A DNA stretch of 64,000 nucleotides from Alkaliphilus sp. NP8 (GCA_015978205.1 JADWMM010000003.1:1-64000); one strand, 5' to 3'; shown: positions 43,329 to 53,092, counted from the stretch's first letter. Translations and numbers: made by a program. The notes: generated from the letters alone by a model not told the origin.

Positions 43329-43970
43329 ATGTTATTGATTGACAAGTCAGTTAAAGAGTTTGTAAATGCTGTAGAAAGTAAAGAGCCTACACCAGGGGGA
43401 GGAAGTGTAGCTGCTTTAGCAGGAAGTTTAGGTTCTTCTCTTACAGCTATGGTTGGAAACTTAACTATTGGGAGAAAATCATTTGAAGCTTTAGATGAAG
43501 AAACAAAGAAAAAGTTTAATGATAACTTTAATAAAGTTACTAAGATAAAAGATAGATTAAATGATCTTGTAGATAAAGATGTAGAAGCTTTTGATGGTTT
43601 TATGAAAGCATTAAAAATGCCAAAAACAACAGAAGAAGAAAAAGCTGCAAGAAAAGATGCTATGGAAAAAGCTACAATAGAAGCTTTAGAAATACCACTA
43701 GACACTGCTACTGAATGTTTAAATGTACTTAAACTCCAAAAAGTGTTTGCAGAAAACGGAAATGTAAATGCTATTACTGATGTAGGAGTAGGAGCATTAA
43801 TGGCTTATGCGGGAGTAGAAGGTGCTTTATTTAATGTTATTATAAATTTAAATGGCTTAAAAGATGAAGCATATGTTTCAACGAAAAAAGCTGAATGCGA
43901 TAATATTTTAGAAGAAGCTAAAAAACTTAAAGAAGAAATTTTAAGTATTACATATTCAAAATTAGCTTAG
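43329..43970 (+). CDS. FchA-like methenyltetrahydrofolate cyclohydrolase/cyclodeaminase
   Basis: This 213-aa all-helical protein is of the formiminotransferase-cyclodeaminase C-terminal (FTCD_C) family. The marker is PTPGGGSVAALAGSLGSSLTAMVGNLTIG (about 18-46). In Clostridia stand-alone members include FchA, the methenyl-THF cyclohydrolase of one-carbon metabolism. The related cyclodeaminase converts formimino-THF during histidine or purine degradation; no histidine genes are nearby. AAGGGGGAAAAG precedes the ATG. It may supply the cyclohydrolase step that the altered FolD at 5485 seems to lack. Confidence 0.85.
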   Translation: MLLIDKSVKEFVNAVESKEPTPGGGSVAALAGSLGSSLTAMVGNLTIGRKSFEALDEETKKKFNDNFNKVTKIKDRLNDLVDKDVEAFDGFMKALKMPKTTEEEKAARKDAMEKATIEALEIPLDTATECLNVLKLQKVFAENGNVNAITDVGVGALMAYAGVEGALFNVIINLNGLKDEAYVSTKKAECDNILEEAKKLKEEILSITYSKLA

Positions 43971-44022
43971 TAATATATGGTAAAAAATAACTGAATATAT
44001 AATGTAAATTAAGCAAATCTCA

Positions 44023-44071
44023 ATAGACTCTTAACTGGAAGCAAAACTTCCAGCTTAAGAGTCTATTTTAT
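44023..44071 (+). terminator. Terminator after FchA-like gene
   Basis: A long imperfect stem (outer arm TAGACTCTTAA, inner arm CTGGAAG) closes on the loop CAAAA, with TTTTA following. It separates the FchA-like gene from the following three-gene ligase unit. Confidence 0.85.
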
Positions 44072-44158
44072 ATTATTCTAATTATGTATTTTATAATAAT
44101 AATATGTTACTATATATTTAGGTTAATTGGGTTTACTTAAGATATATGAGGTGATTTT

Positions 44159-45337
44159 ATGGAGAATAAAAATAAAGCCGTAATTTTAGGTTCGAATTAT
44201 TATATAGGTTTAAGCACAATTCGTTGTTTAGGTGTAAAAAATATATACACTGTTGCTATAGATTATTCAGATAAAGATAGATATGGAGCAGATTCTAAAT
44301 ATTGCTCAGAAAAGCTTGTTGCACCACACTATAGAGAAGAGAAAGAAAAATTTGTACAATTTTTAATAGATTATGCTAAAAAACAAAGTGAGCTTCCAGT
44401 GCTTATTCCATGTCATGATTCTTATGTGGAAGTTATAGATGAATATTTAGAACAGCTTAAAGAGTTTTATTTAATACCACAAACTCAAAAGGGCTTATAT
44501 ACTAAAGTAATGGATAAAGAAGCACTACATCGTTTAGCAGAAGAAAATGGTGTTCTTGTACCCGAAACAGTTAGGTTAAATGAGGATAATTTCTTTGAAA
44601 AAATAGAAACTATAATTAAGTACCCTTGTATAGTCAAACCTACAGATTCACCTTCTTTCGTAGCTAAATTCAGAAAGAAAATATTTAAGGTTAACAATAG
44701 AGAAGAGTTAGAAGAAGCTTTAAATAAAGCCCGAGGTGCAGAACTAGAAGTAATAGTACAAAGAATTATACCAGGGTTTGACGATCATATGCATACTTTT
44801 GATGCATATCTAAATCAAGATGCAAAGGTAACACATTGGACAACCTGTCAAAAGCTTCGCCAATATCCTATAAACTTTGGAGCATCTGTTTATACTATGC
44901 AAAAGCATGTGCCAGAGCTTTATGAAATTGGATCTAGTTTTTTAGAAACTATAGGTTATAAAGGTTTTGCTGAAATAGAGTTTAAAAAAGATGCTGAAAC
45001 AGGACAGTATTATTTAATAGAAATAAATGCTCGAATCACAAACTTAAATAGTTTGTTATATAAAGTTGGACTTAATATGCCATATATAACCTACTGTGAA
45101 TTAACAGGTAAACCTTTAGAGCCTAAAGCTATTACGGAAAATACTAATAAAGCATTTTGGTATGTATATGAGGATTTACTGGCTATAAAGGATTATATAA
45201 AAGCTGGACAACTTTCTATAAGTGAAGTAATAAGCTCATTATTTAAGCCAAAGGCTTATTCAATATGGAGTATACATGATCCAAAGCCTGCTTTTAGTTA
45301 CCTTAAAATGATGGCAAGTAAATTATTTCATAGATAA
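44159..45337 (+). CDS. ATP-grasp carboxylate-amine ligase
   Basis: This 392-aa cytosolic ATP-grasp protein has an N-terminal Rossmann-like domain (AVILGSNYYIGLSTIRCLG about 7-25), the ATP-binding centre (YPCIVKPTDSPSFVAK about 154-169) and the metal site GYKGFAEIEFKKD...YLIEINARIT (about 264-290). The family forms amide bonds between carboxylates and amines, as in D-aspartate ligase, carnosine synthase and related enzymes. TGAGGTG precedes the ATG. It heads a unit with a MurE-like ligase and an aspartate/glutamate racemase, which suggests it adds a D-amino acid or builds a small peptide. Confidence 0.8.
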   Translation: MENKNKAVILGSNYYIGLSTIRCLGVKNIYTVAIDYSDKDRYGADSKYCSEKLVAPHYREEKEKFVQFLIDYAKKQSELPVLIPCHDSYVEVIDEYLEQLKEFYLIPQTQKGLYTKVMDKEALHRLAEENGVLVPETVRLNEDNFFEKIETIIKYPCIVKPTDSPSFVAKFRKKIFKVNNREELEEALNKARGAELEVIVQRIIPGFDDHMHTFDAYLNQDAKVTHWTTCQKLRQYPINFGASVYTMQKHVPELYEIGSSFLETIGYKGFAEIEFKKDAETGQYYLIEINARITNLNSLLYKVGLNMPYITYCELTGKPLEPKAITENTNKAFWYVYEDLLAIKDYIKAGQLSISEVISSLFKPKAYSIWSIHDPKPAFSYLKMMASKLFHR

Positions 45338-45423
45338 ATTGCTATTTAGATTAGATAAATACTTTAAAATATAACTTTGGTTTGGCATATGCAGATTACA
45401 AAGGATAGAAAAGAGGCGTTTAA

Positions 45424-46959
45424 ATGATAGAATTAAAAAACATTCTTAAGTCTATAGATATAAAAAAAGCATATAATGACAAAGATTTAAATATTAATGG
45501 AATATCCTATCATTCACAGAAAGTTGAAAAAGATAACCTTTTTGTTTGTATTAGAGGATATAAAACTGATGGACATAAATATTTAGCTCAAGCTATAGAA
45601 AATGGGGCAGTAGCTGCTATAGTTGAAGAATTTCAGGAGAATATAAATATTCCTCAGTATCTTGTAGAAAATAGTAGAATAGCATTAGCTAAATTAGGAG
45701 CAACTTTTTACAACAATCCATCTAAAAACATGAAAATGATAGGTATTACAGCTACTAACGGAAAAACTACTACTTCATTTATGACAAATTCTATATTAGA
45801 AAACGAAGATCTTAAAACAGGATTAATTGGAACTGTATTAATAAAGATGGATGACTATTTTACACCTGCTCAACTTACAACACCAGAATCTTTAGATTTA
45901 CAATATTATTTAAGTCAAATGGTTGACAAAGAGGTATCTCATACGACTATGGAGGTTTCATCTGCGGCCTTAGAAACACATCGTGTTGAATATGTGGATT
46001 ATGATATTGTAACCTTAAACAATATAAGTAGAGAACATATAGACTCTCATGGATCTTTTGAAAAATATTTTGAAACTAAATCTAGTTTAATAACAAATGC
46101 CAAAGAAGAAAGTACAGCAGTTCTTAATTTAGATTGCCCTTACTCTTCATCTCTTATAGATAAAACAAAAGCTCAAGTTATAACTTTTGGTGTAAATAGT
46201 AAAGAAGGACATGTTGGATGTAAAAATTTAGACTTAACTACTGGAAGAGCTAAATTTACTTTTCAAATTTTAAAACCATTTAAAACCAAAGAAGTGTATT
46301 ATGAGCCAACAGAGTTTAAAGTAGAATTATCAGTTCCAGGTCTGCACTCTGTATATAATTCTATGGTAGCTATTACGATAGCTCTTTTATCTGGAGTATC
46401 TATATCTACTATTCAAAAAACATTAAGTAATTTTTCTGGAGTAGAAAGAAGATTCCAGTTTATATATGAAGATGATATTAAAATTATCGATGATCACTTT
46501 GCAAACTCTGGTAATATAGATGTTACATTAGGAACATTAAAATATATGGATTATGAAAAACTTCATATTGTTTATGCAATAAGAGGACAAAGAGGACCTA
46601 CAGTAAATAGAGAAAATGCAGAAACTGTTGTAAAATGGGCAGATAAATTAGGTCTAAAAGAAATAACAGCTACTAAAAGTGTATCACATGTAACAGATAA
46701 CGATGAAGTTACAGATGAGGAGCTTAAGGTATTTTTAGATATAATGAAAGAAGCTAATATTAAAGTAAATTTATATGACGAATTGCCAGATTCTATATAT
46801 TATGCTATTTCTAAAGCAAAAGAAGGAGATTTAATTTTATTGGCAGGGTGTCAAGGAATGGATTTTGGAGCAGAAATAGCTTTAAAACATCTTGCTGAAG
46901 CAAAATCCAATGTAGTAGCAGAAGAGATAATAAATAATAGTCAAAAGAAATTAAATTAA
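45424..46959 (+). CDS. MurE-like Mur ligase, non-canonical C-terminus
   Basis: This 511-aa Mur ligase is clearly related to MurE: P-loop TNGKTTT (111-117), TTPESLDLQ, MEVSSAALETHRV and YFETKSSL with the carbamylated-Lys position. But canonical features are altered. The UDP-MurNAc-binding DSR region reads YHSQKV; the C-terminal-domain motif DYAHNPD reads DDHFANSGN; and no DNPR-type diaminopimelate motif is seen. It is therefore probably not the peptidoglycan MurE. It lies between an ATP-grasp ligase and a racemase. AAGAGGCG precedes the ATG. It may attach an amino acid to a cell-wall precursor or peptide. Confidence 0.82.
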   Translation: MIELKNILKSIDIKKAYNDKDLNINGISYHSQKVEKDNLFVCIRGYKTDGHKYLAQAIENGAVAAIVEEFQENINIPQYLVENSRIALAKLGATFYNNPSKNMKMIGITATNGKTTTSFMTNSILENEDLKTGLIGTVLIKMDDYFTPAQLTTPESLDLQYYLSQMVDKEVSHTTMEVSSAALETHRVEYVDYDIVTLNNISREHIDSHGSFEKYFETKSSLITNAKEESTAVLNLDCPYSSSLIDKTKAQVITFGVNSKEGHVGCKNLDLTTGRAKFTFQILKPFKTKEVYYEPTEFKVELSVPGLHSVYNSMVAITIALLSGVSISTIQKTLSNFSGVERRFQFIYEDDIKIIDDHFANSGNIDVTLGTLKYMDYEKLHIVYAIRGQRGPTVNRENAETVVKWADKLGLKEITATKSVSHVTDNDEVTDEELKVFLDIMKEANIKVNLYDELPDSIYYAISKAKEGDLILLAGCQGMDFGAEIALKHLAEAKSNVVAEEIINNSQKKLN

Positions 46960-46990
46960 TAATTATATATTTAGTAAGGTAGGTTAGAAG

Positions 46991-47698
46991 ATGGAGAAGA
47001 AAAGTTTAGGTGTAATAGGTGGTATGGGACCTAAGGCAACTTGCGTATTTTTTGATAAAATAATTGAAAATACAGATGCACATAATGATCAAGATCATAT
47101 AAATATGATTATACTCAACCATGCTACTTTGCCAGATAGAACTACTGCTATTTTTAATAATACTGAAGCAGAGTTTTTAAATAGTATTGAAAAAGACATT
47201 AAATTATTACAAATGACTGATGTTAGTAATATTGCAATACCATGTAATACTGCACATTATTTTTATGATAATCTTAAAAAGATGACAGATATTAATATAA
47301 TTAATATGATAGATGAAACTGCTAAAGAGCTTTATAATCTATACGGTGAAAACAGTAAAGTTGCTATATTAGGCACTAAAGGAACATTAAGTAGTAGAAT
47401 TTATGAAACAGCATGCAAAAAATATAATATAGATTTAATAGTTCCTAGTGAAAATGTACAAGATGAAACTATGAAGATAATATATGATAAGGTGAAAAGT
47501 GGTTTAACTGAAGATGATGGACAACTGGAATATTTAATTATGGATTTTATAGAAAAACAAAACTGTAAAGCAGTGATTATAGCATGTACGGAATTATCCA
47601 CTATTAAATTAAGCCAAAAAGTTAAAAAATATACTGTAGATGCCTTAGAGGTTCTTGTTAATAGATCTATAAAATTATCTGGAAAAAATATAAAATAG
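46991..47698 (+). CDS. Aspartate/glutamate racemase family protein
   Basis: This 235-aa cofactor-independent racemase has the two catalytic cysteines: C85 in IPCNTAHYF and C199 in IIACTELS. GVIGGMGPKAT (about 7-17) is the family N-terminus of aspartate racemases. It interconverts the L- and D-forms of aspartate (or glutamate). It starts 31 bases after the MurE-like gene and closes a three-gene unit before a terminator, so it likely supplies the D-amino acid used by the two upstream ligases. Confidence 0.88.
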   Translation: MEKKSLGVIGGMGPKATCVFFDKIIENTDAHNDQDHINMIILNHATLPDRTTAIFNNTEAEFLNSIEKDIKLLQMTDVSNIAIPCNTAHYFYDNLKKMTDINIINMIDETAKELYNLYGENSKVAILGTKGTLSSRIYETACKKYNIDLIVPSENVQDETMKIIYDKVKSGLTEDDGQLEYLIMDFIEKQNCKAVIIACTELSTIKLSQKVKKYTVDALEVLVNRSIKLSGKNIK

Positions 47699-47709
47699 CT
47701 TATAAATAA

Positions 47710-47751
47710 AAATAGTGGAGAACTTAAAGAAAAGTTTTCCACTATTTTTAT
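47710..47751. terminator. Bidirectional terminator after racemase
   Basis: A 16-bp stem with one G-U pair (47710-47725 with 47732-47747) is flanked by A and T runs. It separates the racemase from the convergent pepT gene. Confidence 0.9.
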
Positions 47752-47817
47752 TTAGTATTTATTGAATTTGTATATTTAATAAAAAAGACTAAATATTTAA
47801 CATATATAGTTTAAATC

Positions 47818-49041
47818 TTATTTACTATATAACTCTATAATCTTTAAAATAACTTCAGTAGCTTTGTGCATAGATTCTACACAAATATATTCATATTTAC
47901 CGTGGAAGTTATGCCCACCTGTGAATATATTAGGACAAGGTAGACCCATGAATGAAAGTCTTGCACCATCTGTACCACCACGAATAGCTTTTATAATAGG
48001 AATAACTTCTACCTCTTCCATAGCAGTTTTAGCAGTATCTACTATATGCATTACTGGCTCAATCTTTTCTTTCATATTATAGTATTGATCTTTTATTTCA
48101 ACTTCGATAGTATTATTACCATACTTACTATTTAAATAATCAACTGTATTTTGCATTAATTTTTTCTTTTCTTCAAAAGAGTCTTTAAAGTGATCTCTTA
48201 TTATATAGTTAGATTTAGTTTCTTCTACATCTCCATTTAATCCAGTAAGCAGGAAGAATCCCTCATAGCCTTCTGTATATTGTGGTTTTTGATTTTTTGG
48301 TAGCATTGAATTAAGCTCCATAGCTATTTCCATAGAGTTAACCATCTTATTTTTTGCCGTTCCAGGGTGAATATTTCTGCCATGAACAGTTATTTTAACT
48401 CCTGCTGCATTAAAATTTTCATATTCAAGCTCGCCTATTTCTCCCCCATCAATAGTATACCCAAAATCTGCACCAAATTTTTTAACATCAAAATAATCTG
48501 CTCCACGGCCTACTTCTTCGTCAGGAGTAAAAGCTATTTTAATAGTTCCGTGTTTAACTTCAGGGTTATTAACTAAATATTCAATAGCCCCCATTATTTC
48601 AGCTATTCCTGCCTTATTATCTGCACCAAGCAAAGTAGTACCATCTGTAGTTATAAGAGTTTTTCCTATGTATTTTTTTAAATCCGGAAACTCATTTGGA
48701 GATAAAATAATATTTTTTTCTTCATTTAATAGAATATCTTTGCCTTCATAATTTTTAACAATTTTAGGGTTTACATTTTCGCCAGACATATCAGGACTAG
48801 TATCCATATGGGCAATAAAGCCTATTGTAGGAACTTTTTTATCCATGTTGGATGGTAAAGTTGCCATTACATATCCTTTTGCATCTACAGCTGCGTCTTC
48901 AAGTTCTAGCTCTTTAAGCTCCTTAACCAAAACACCTGCTAAATTGAATTGTTTTTTAGTACTAGGAAAGCTTTCAGAATTAGGATCTGATTTAGTATCA
49001 ATAGTTACATAATTTAAAAATCTACTAATCATATTTTCCAT
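47818..49041 (-). CDS. pepT: Tripeptidase T
   Basis: This 407-aa M20B zinc aminopeptidase removes N-terminal residues from tripeptides. FIAHMDTSPD (about 74-83), TTLLGADNKAGIAEIMGAIEYL (about 133-154), FTPDEEVGRGAD (about 170-181) and GGTDGARLSFMGLPCPNIFTGGHNFHGKYEY near the C-terminus are diagnostic. GGAGGGATATAT precedes the ATG. It is a single-gene unit and would help use small peptides as carbon and nitrogen sources. Confidence 0.94.
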   Translation of the reverse strand: MENMISRFLNYVTIDTKSDPNSESFPSTKKQFNLAGVLVKELKELELEDAAVDAKGYVMATLPSNMDKKVPTIGFIAHMDTSPDMSGENVNPKIVKNYEGKDILLNEEKNIILSPNEFPDLKKYIGKTLITTDGTTLLGADNKAGIAEIMGAIEYLVNNPEVKHGTIKIAFTPDEEVGRGADYFDVKKFGADFGYTIDGGEIGELEYENFNAAGVKITVHGRNIHPGTAKNKMVNSMEIAMELNSMLPKNQKPQYTEGYEGFFLLTGLNGDVEETKSNYIIRDHFKDSFEEKKKLMQNTVDYLNSKYGNNTIEVEIKDQYYNMKEKIEPVMHIVDTAKTAMEEVEVIPIIKAIRGGTDGARLSFMGLPCPNIFTGGHNFHGKYEYICVESMHKATEVILKIIELYSK

Positions 49042-49149
49042 ATATATCCCTCCTTGTATAATATATTTTACAGTATTTATTAATTAAAAGATATGAATAT
49101 TAAAATAATATTTATATCTTTAATGTAATATAATACATTTGGATTAAAA

Positions 49150-49869
49150 TTAAAATACCTTTTTACCTATCAACTCATTTATGCTTTCTTCATCATAATT
49201 TATGACAAGTTCTTTTGGAAAGTTTACTTCTTCTATAATTGTTTCAGAATTAGGAAACTCTCCAACATCATCTGAAAAATGTGCATCACTACTCAATATA
49301 ACCTTAGCTTTATATTGTTTACATAGCTTTAAGAAAGCTTTTACATTTTCCCATGCACCTTCTCTAAAGCTGATGGGTCTTAAAGATGAGTTATTTATTT
49401 CAAGAGCTACTCCATATTCTTTAGCAGTTTTTACTACTTTTTCATAATTTAAAGGATATCTAGAATCATCAGGATGACCTATTATTTTAACATAAGGATT
49501 TTTAATAGCGTTTACTATAGCATTAGTGTTTTCTTCAATTGTACCTGGATCTATACAAGGTGGGTGAAGACTAGCTATAGCGTAATCTAGCTTTTCTAAA
49601 ACATCTTCAGGCATATCAATCTTTCCATTAAAATCCATAATATTAGCCTCCACACCTCTAAGTATAATAGTTCCATTTATATCTTTAGGTAATACAGTTG
49701 AATTAGAAAAATAATATATATGAGGACTTGCTGGCATAGAAGGCGCATGGTCTGCAACTCCCATTGCTCTCAATCCTTTATCATTTGCTTTTTTTGCTAG
49801 TTCTTCTATTGTACTATAAGCATGTCCACTAGATATAGAATGACAGTGTAAATCAATTAGTGCTTTCAT
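49150..49869 (-). CDS. PHP domain phosphoesterase
   Basis: This 239-aa PHP-fold metal-dependent phosphoesterase has DLHCHS (about residues 5-10), the GVADHAPSMP loop (about 35-44), RGVEANIMDFNG (about 69-80), SLHPP (about 97-101), IGHPDDSRY and SSDAHFSDDVG. It resembles YcdX-type PHP phosphatases; the substrate is unknown. I chose ATG 49869, eight bases after an AGAAGG site on the minus strand; the frame is open for another 26 residues but without a better ribosome site. Confidence 0.85.
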   Translation of the reverse strand: MKALIDLHCHSISSGHAYSTIEELAKKANDKGLRAMGVADHAPSMPASPHIYYFSNSTVLPKDINGTIILRGVEANIMDFNGKIDMPEDVLEKLDYAIASLHPPCIDPGTIEENTNAIVNAIKNPYVKIIGHPDDSRYPLNYEKVVKTAKEYGVALEINNSSLRPISFREGAWENVKAFLKLCKQYKAKVILSSDAHFSDDVGEFPNSETIIEEVNFPKELVINYDEESINELIGKKVF

Positions 49870-50120
49870 TTTTTCGACCTTCTTTCGTATTGAGTATATA
49901 TTTAATTGTATAATTGAATTATAACATATATAGTTAAAGTTATTCATATAGCTAAGGAGTATAAGCCATATGGTTAGGCAATAATACTAAAGGATATTAT
50001 CCATATAAAAACATTACAATTTGACACAATATCCAGAATACATATATACTATTAAGTAATTGGAACAATTTAGGGAAAAGTAGAACGGAAAAATTAATAA
50101 AACATTAAAGGAGTGATTTT

Positions 50121-51470
50121 TTGAATAAACCCGGGAGAACCCCTCTAATGCGGGCAAAAAAACTAGAGAAACATTTGGGTGTAGGAAAAATATATTTAAA
50201 ACTTGAAGGAACAAACCCTTTCGGTAATAAGTATGATAGAATAGCGGAAGTTATGGTTAAAGGTGCTTTAGCCCAAGATAACGATGGAGTATTTGTAGAT
50301 GGATCTGATGATTATATTAATTCTGTTGTACAGTTTTGTAAAGAATATGGTTTATCAGTTAAGATTCCTTTATTTAAAAATCAAAAATGGAAAACAAAGC
50401 TATTTAATAATGATGTATTAGTAGATTTCAGAGAAACAAATACACATAATAAGTATCACTTAGAAGATAGATACTGCAGAGAAAACAATTTATATAAAGG
50501 GTCTAATCAATATACTAATAAAAATATAAGCATGGTATCTTTACAAAAAATAGGGGAAGAAATTTCAGAAAAATTAGGAGACGATATAAGCTCAGTATTT
50601 ACTCAACTAAGCTATGGATATACAGTATCAAGTCTTTACAATGCATTTGTTAGTAAGTGGGTTGACGGAAAAATAAATAAATATCCACAAATTTTTTCAT
50701 GTACGATACCAAAAGGTAATGCTATATTCGATGATTATACAAAAAATATGAAGGTCAATGGTCTTGATGATTACGATATAAAGGTAAATAAATATACAAG
50801 ACATTTACTTGCGGGAGAAGGTGCGCTTCTTGAAGAAACTTTAAAAGCAATTCACGATACACATGGCAATATAATATCTATAGATGAAAAACTTCTAAAA
50901 GAAAGTGTACATGTATTAAAAAAGAAGGAAAATATTATATTATCAACAGAAGATGGGTATTCTTTCGCTGGATTCTATAAGTTGGCCAAAGAAGGGAAAA
51001 TAAAAGAAGGAAAACATGTAATAATTCTTAACGACGGTAGAAGTGATTTAGAGCTTTATAGAGTTACTGACTTTGAAAAATATTCTAAAGAAACAATTTC
51101 AAACTGGATAAAAGAATGGTTACAGGATTACTCAGATCCTATACCTGAAACTAAAGATGCAGTTAAATCTGCTATAGAATCTGGGTTTATTCTTATAGCG
51201 TTGAGAAATAACATTCCTCAAGGAGTGTGTGTAGTAGTACATACAGGATTTGAACATTTTGTTCCGACATACCATTTAGGATATGTGGCTACAAAAGAAG
51301 GAAATAAAGGTAGAGGAATAGCTACAGAGCTTATTAATCAAATGATAGAATTTACAGATGGAAAATTATCTCTTCACGTGGATCTTGATAACAAAAGAGC
51401 TAGTAAATTATATGAAAAGCTAGGATTTAAAAAATGTTATTACAGAATGATATATTCTGGACAAGAATAA
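50121..51470 (+). CDS. Degenerate PLP fold-type-II domain fused to GNAT acetyltransferase
   Basis: This 449-aa protein has an N-terminal half (about 1-300) resembling threonine/cysteine synthase-like PLP enzymes (IYLKLEGTNPFGNKYDR about 24-40) and a C-terminal GNAT domain (about 330-449) with GNKGRGIATELI as the acetyl-CoA loop. In active relatives the Schiff-base lysine sits in GSFKDR. Here the site reads GNKYDR, so a Tyr occupies the Lys position with a Lys just before it. The phosphate loop SSGNTG reads DGSDDY. The PLP half may be inactive or repurposed. TTG start after AAAGGAGTGAT. Single-gene unit with a terminator. Confidence 0.75.
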   Translation: MNKPGRTPLMRAKKLEKHLGVGKIYLKLEGTNPFGNKYDRIAEVMVKGALAQDNDGVFVDGSDDYINSVVQFCKEYGLSVKIPLFKNQKWKTKLFNNDVLVDFRETNTHNKYHLEDRYCRENNLYKGSNQYTNKNISMVSLQKIGEEISEKLGDDISSVFTQLSYGYTVSSLYNAFVSKWVDGKINKYPQIFSCTIPKGNAIFDDYTKNMKVNGLDDYDIKVNKYTRHLLAGEGALLEETLKAIHDTHGNIISIDEKLLKESVHVLKKKENIILSTEDGYSFAGFYKLAKEGKIKEGKHVIILNDGRSDLELYRVTDFEKYSKETISNWIKEWLQDYSDPIPETKDAVKSAIESGFILIALRNNIPQGVCVVVHTGFEHFVPTYHLGYVATKEGNKGRGIATELINQMIEFTDGKLSLHVDLDNKRASKLYEKLGFKKCYYRMIYSGQE

Positions 51471-51493
51471 TTTAAAGATGCATTAGAATAATA

Positions 51494-51540
51494 AAAGCCC
51501 TATAAGGAAGGTATAAAATATCTCCCTTATAGGGTTTTAT
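51494..51540 (+). terminator. Terminator after PLP-GNAT gene
   Basis: The stem AAAGCCCTATAAGG (51494-51507) pairs with CCTTATAGGGTTTT (51524-51537), with a 16-base loop. Confidence 0.85.
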
Positions 51541-51766
51541 ATTATTTAAAAGGTATCAATGATTATTGTAAAATTAATACAAAAACATGTTAATTTATAC
51601 TATTAGTTTAAAACATTATTTGAATAAATGTTACAAAGGATAATAGGATTATTTCTTGAAAATTTAAAAAATAACAAAAATGTTTTAAATTTTAAAATAC
51701 ATATTAAAAGGAGGGATATTTTAATAACTGCTGTTTGATCAAATATTTTAAATTAGGGGGAGTTTT

Positions 51767-53092
51767 ATGGGTACTAAAGTAATGGAGAAAAAGGGTGTTG
51801 GGGAAAATAGTTCAGAATTACTTTACAAAATTAATGATCGTCCACCTATGTTAATTGCAATACTTCTGGGTTTTCAGCATATTTTGACAGCATTTGGAGG
51901 AATTGTAGCAGTACCTTTAGTGGTTGGAAGTGCAGTAGGTCTTTCAGTACAGGATACTGCCTTTTTTGTAAGTGCGGCTATTTTTGTATCTGGAGTAGCC
52001 ACTTTTATTCAATCTAGAGGTGTAGGTAAGGTAGGGGCTAGGCTTCCTTGCATAATGGGTACTGACTTTACATTTGTTGGTCCTTCTATTGTAGTAGGTT
52101 CTACAATGGGATTACCAGGTATATTTGGAGCTACTATTTTAGGATCTTTTATAGAAATGATTATAAGCCGGTTTTTAAAACCATTATTAAAATTTTTTCC
52201 TCCAGTTGTTACTGGTACAGTAGTTACTTTAATAGGATTAACATTGCTACCTGTTGCTATGGATTGGGCAGGTGGAGGAGTTGGAGCTCCAAACTATGGT
52301 AGTATAGAAAATATTGCTATCACCATGGTAGTAATGGTAATTATACTTTTACTAAACCGATATGGAAAAGGACTTCTTAGTAGTGCTTCAATATTGATAG
52401 GTATAATTATTGGTTATATAATAAGCTATCCTTTAGGTATGCTTGATTTTACTTCTGTTAAAGAAGCAAGTTGGTTTAAGCTTCCGAGTATATTTGAATT
52501 TGGAGTTGAGTTTAGTCTAGCAGCAGTAGTTCCTTTTATAGCTGCATATTTAGTTACTTCTATAGAGACTGTAGGTTGTCTTGTTGCTATAGGAGAAGCT
52601 TCAGAAAAAGAAATAACTAGTGAGGAGTTAAAATCTGGAATATTAGCAGATGGTGTTGGAAGTTTTATAGCAGGCTTCTTTGGTGCTGGTCCAAATACAT
52701 CATTTAGTCAAAATGTAGGTCTTATTCCAATAACAAGGGTTGCTAGTAGATTTGTAGTGGTTGTAGCCGGTATTATATTAATGCTTTTAGGTTTATTTCC
52801 TAAGTTAGGTGCTTTAATAGCAATAATGCCTGCACCTGTTTTAGGAGGAGCTGGTATAATAATGTTTGGTGTAGTAGCTGCAGCAGGTATAAAAACATTA
52901 AGTAGAGTTAAAATGAATAACCGTAATTTATTAATAATTGCAGTTTCTATAGGTTTGGGTTTAGGTGCAACTGTAAGACCACAATTGCTATCTAGTCTTC
53001 CTCAAGGATTACAACTTCTATTCTCTTCAGGTATAAGTACTGGAACTATAGCAGCACTTATTTTAAATATAGTATTAAAAGAAGAAAAATAA
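51767..53092 (+). CDS. NCS2 family nucleobase (xanthine/uracil) permease
   Basis: This 441-aa permease of the nucleobase:cation symporter-2 family has about 12-14 membrane segments. IAILLGFQHILTAFGGIVAVPLVVG (about 31-55), MGTDFTFVGPSIVVG (about 94-108), TSIETVGCLVAIGEA (about 264-278) and GAGPNTSFSQNVGLIPITRVASR (about 306-328) fit the xanthine/urate branch better than uracil permeases, but specificity is uncertain. AGGGGGAG precedes the ATG. The leader contains a second SD-like tract (AAAAGGAGGG near 51707-51716) followed by a short palindromic stretch; no purine riboswitch was recognised. Confidence 0.88.
   Translation: MGTKVMEKKGVGENSSELLYKINDRPPMLIAILLGFQHILTAFGGIVAVPLVVGSAVGLSVQDTAFFVSAAIFVSGVATFIQSRGVGKVGARLPCIMGTDFTFVGPSIVVGSTMGLPGIFGATILGSFIEMIISRFLKPLLKFFPPVVTGTVVTLIGLTLLPVAMDWAGGGVGAPNYGSIENIAITMVVMVIILLLNRYGKGLLSSASILIGIIIGYIISYPLGMLDFTSVKEASWFKLPSIFEFGVEFSLAAVVPFIAAYLVTSIETVGCLVAIGEASEKEITSEELKSGILADGVGSFIAGFFGAGPNTSFSQNVGLIPITRVASRFVVVVAGIILMLLGLFPKLGALIAIMPAPVLGGAGIIMFGVVAAAGIKTLSRVKMNNRNLLIIAVSIGLGLGATVRPQLLSSLPQGLQLLFSSGISTGTIAALILNIVLKEEK

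Noticed and set aside
51541-51766. Purine riboswitch before the NCS2 permease
   Set aside because: No conserved purine-aptamer core was found in the leader.
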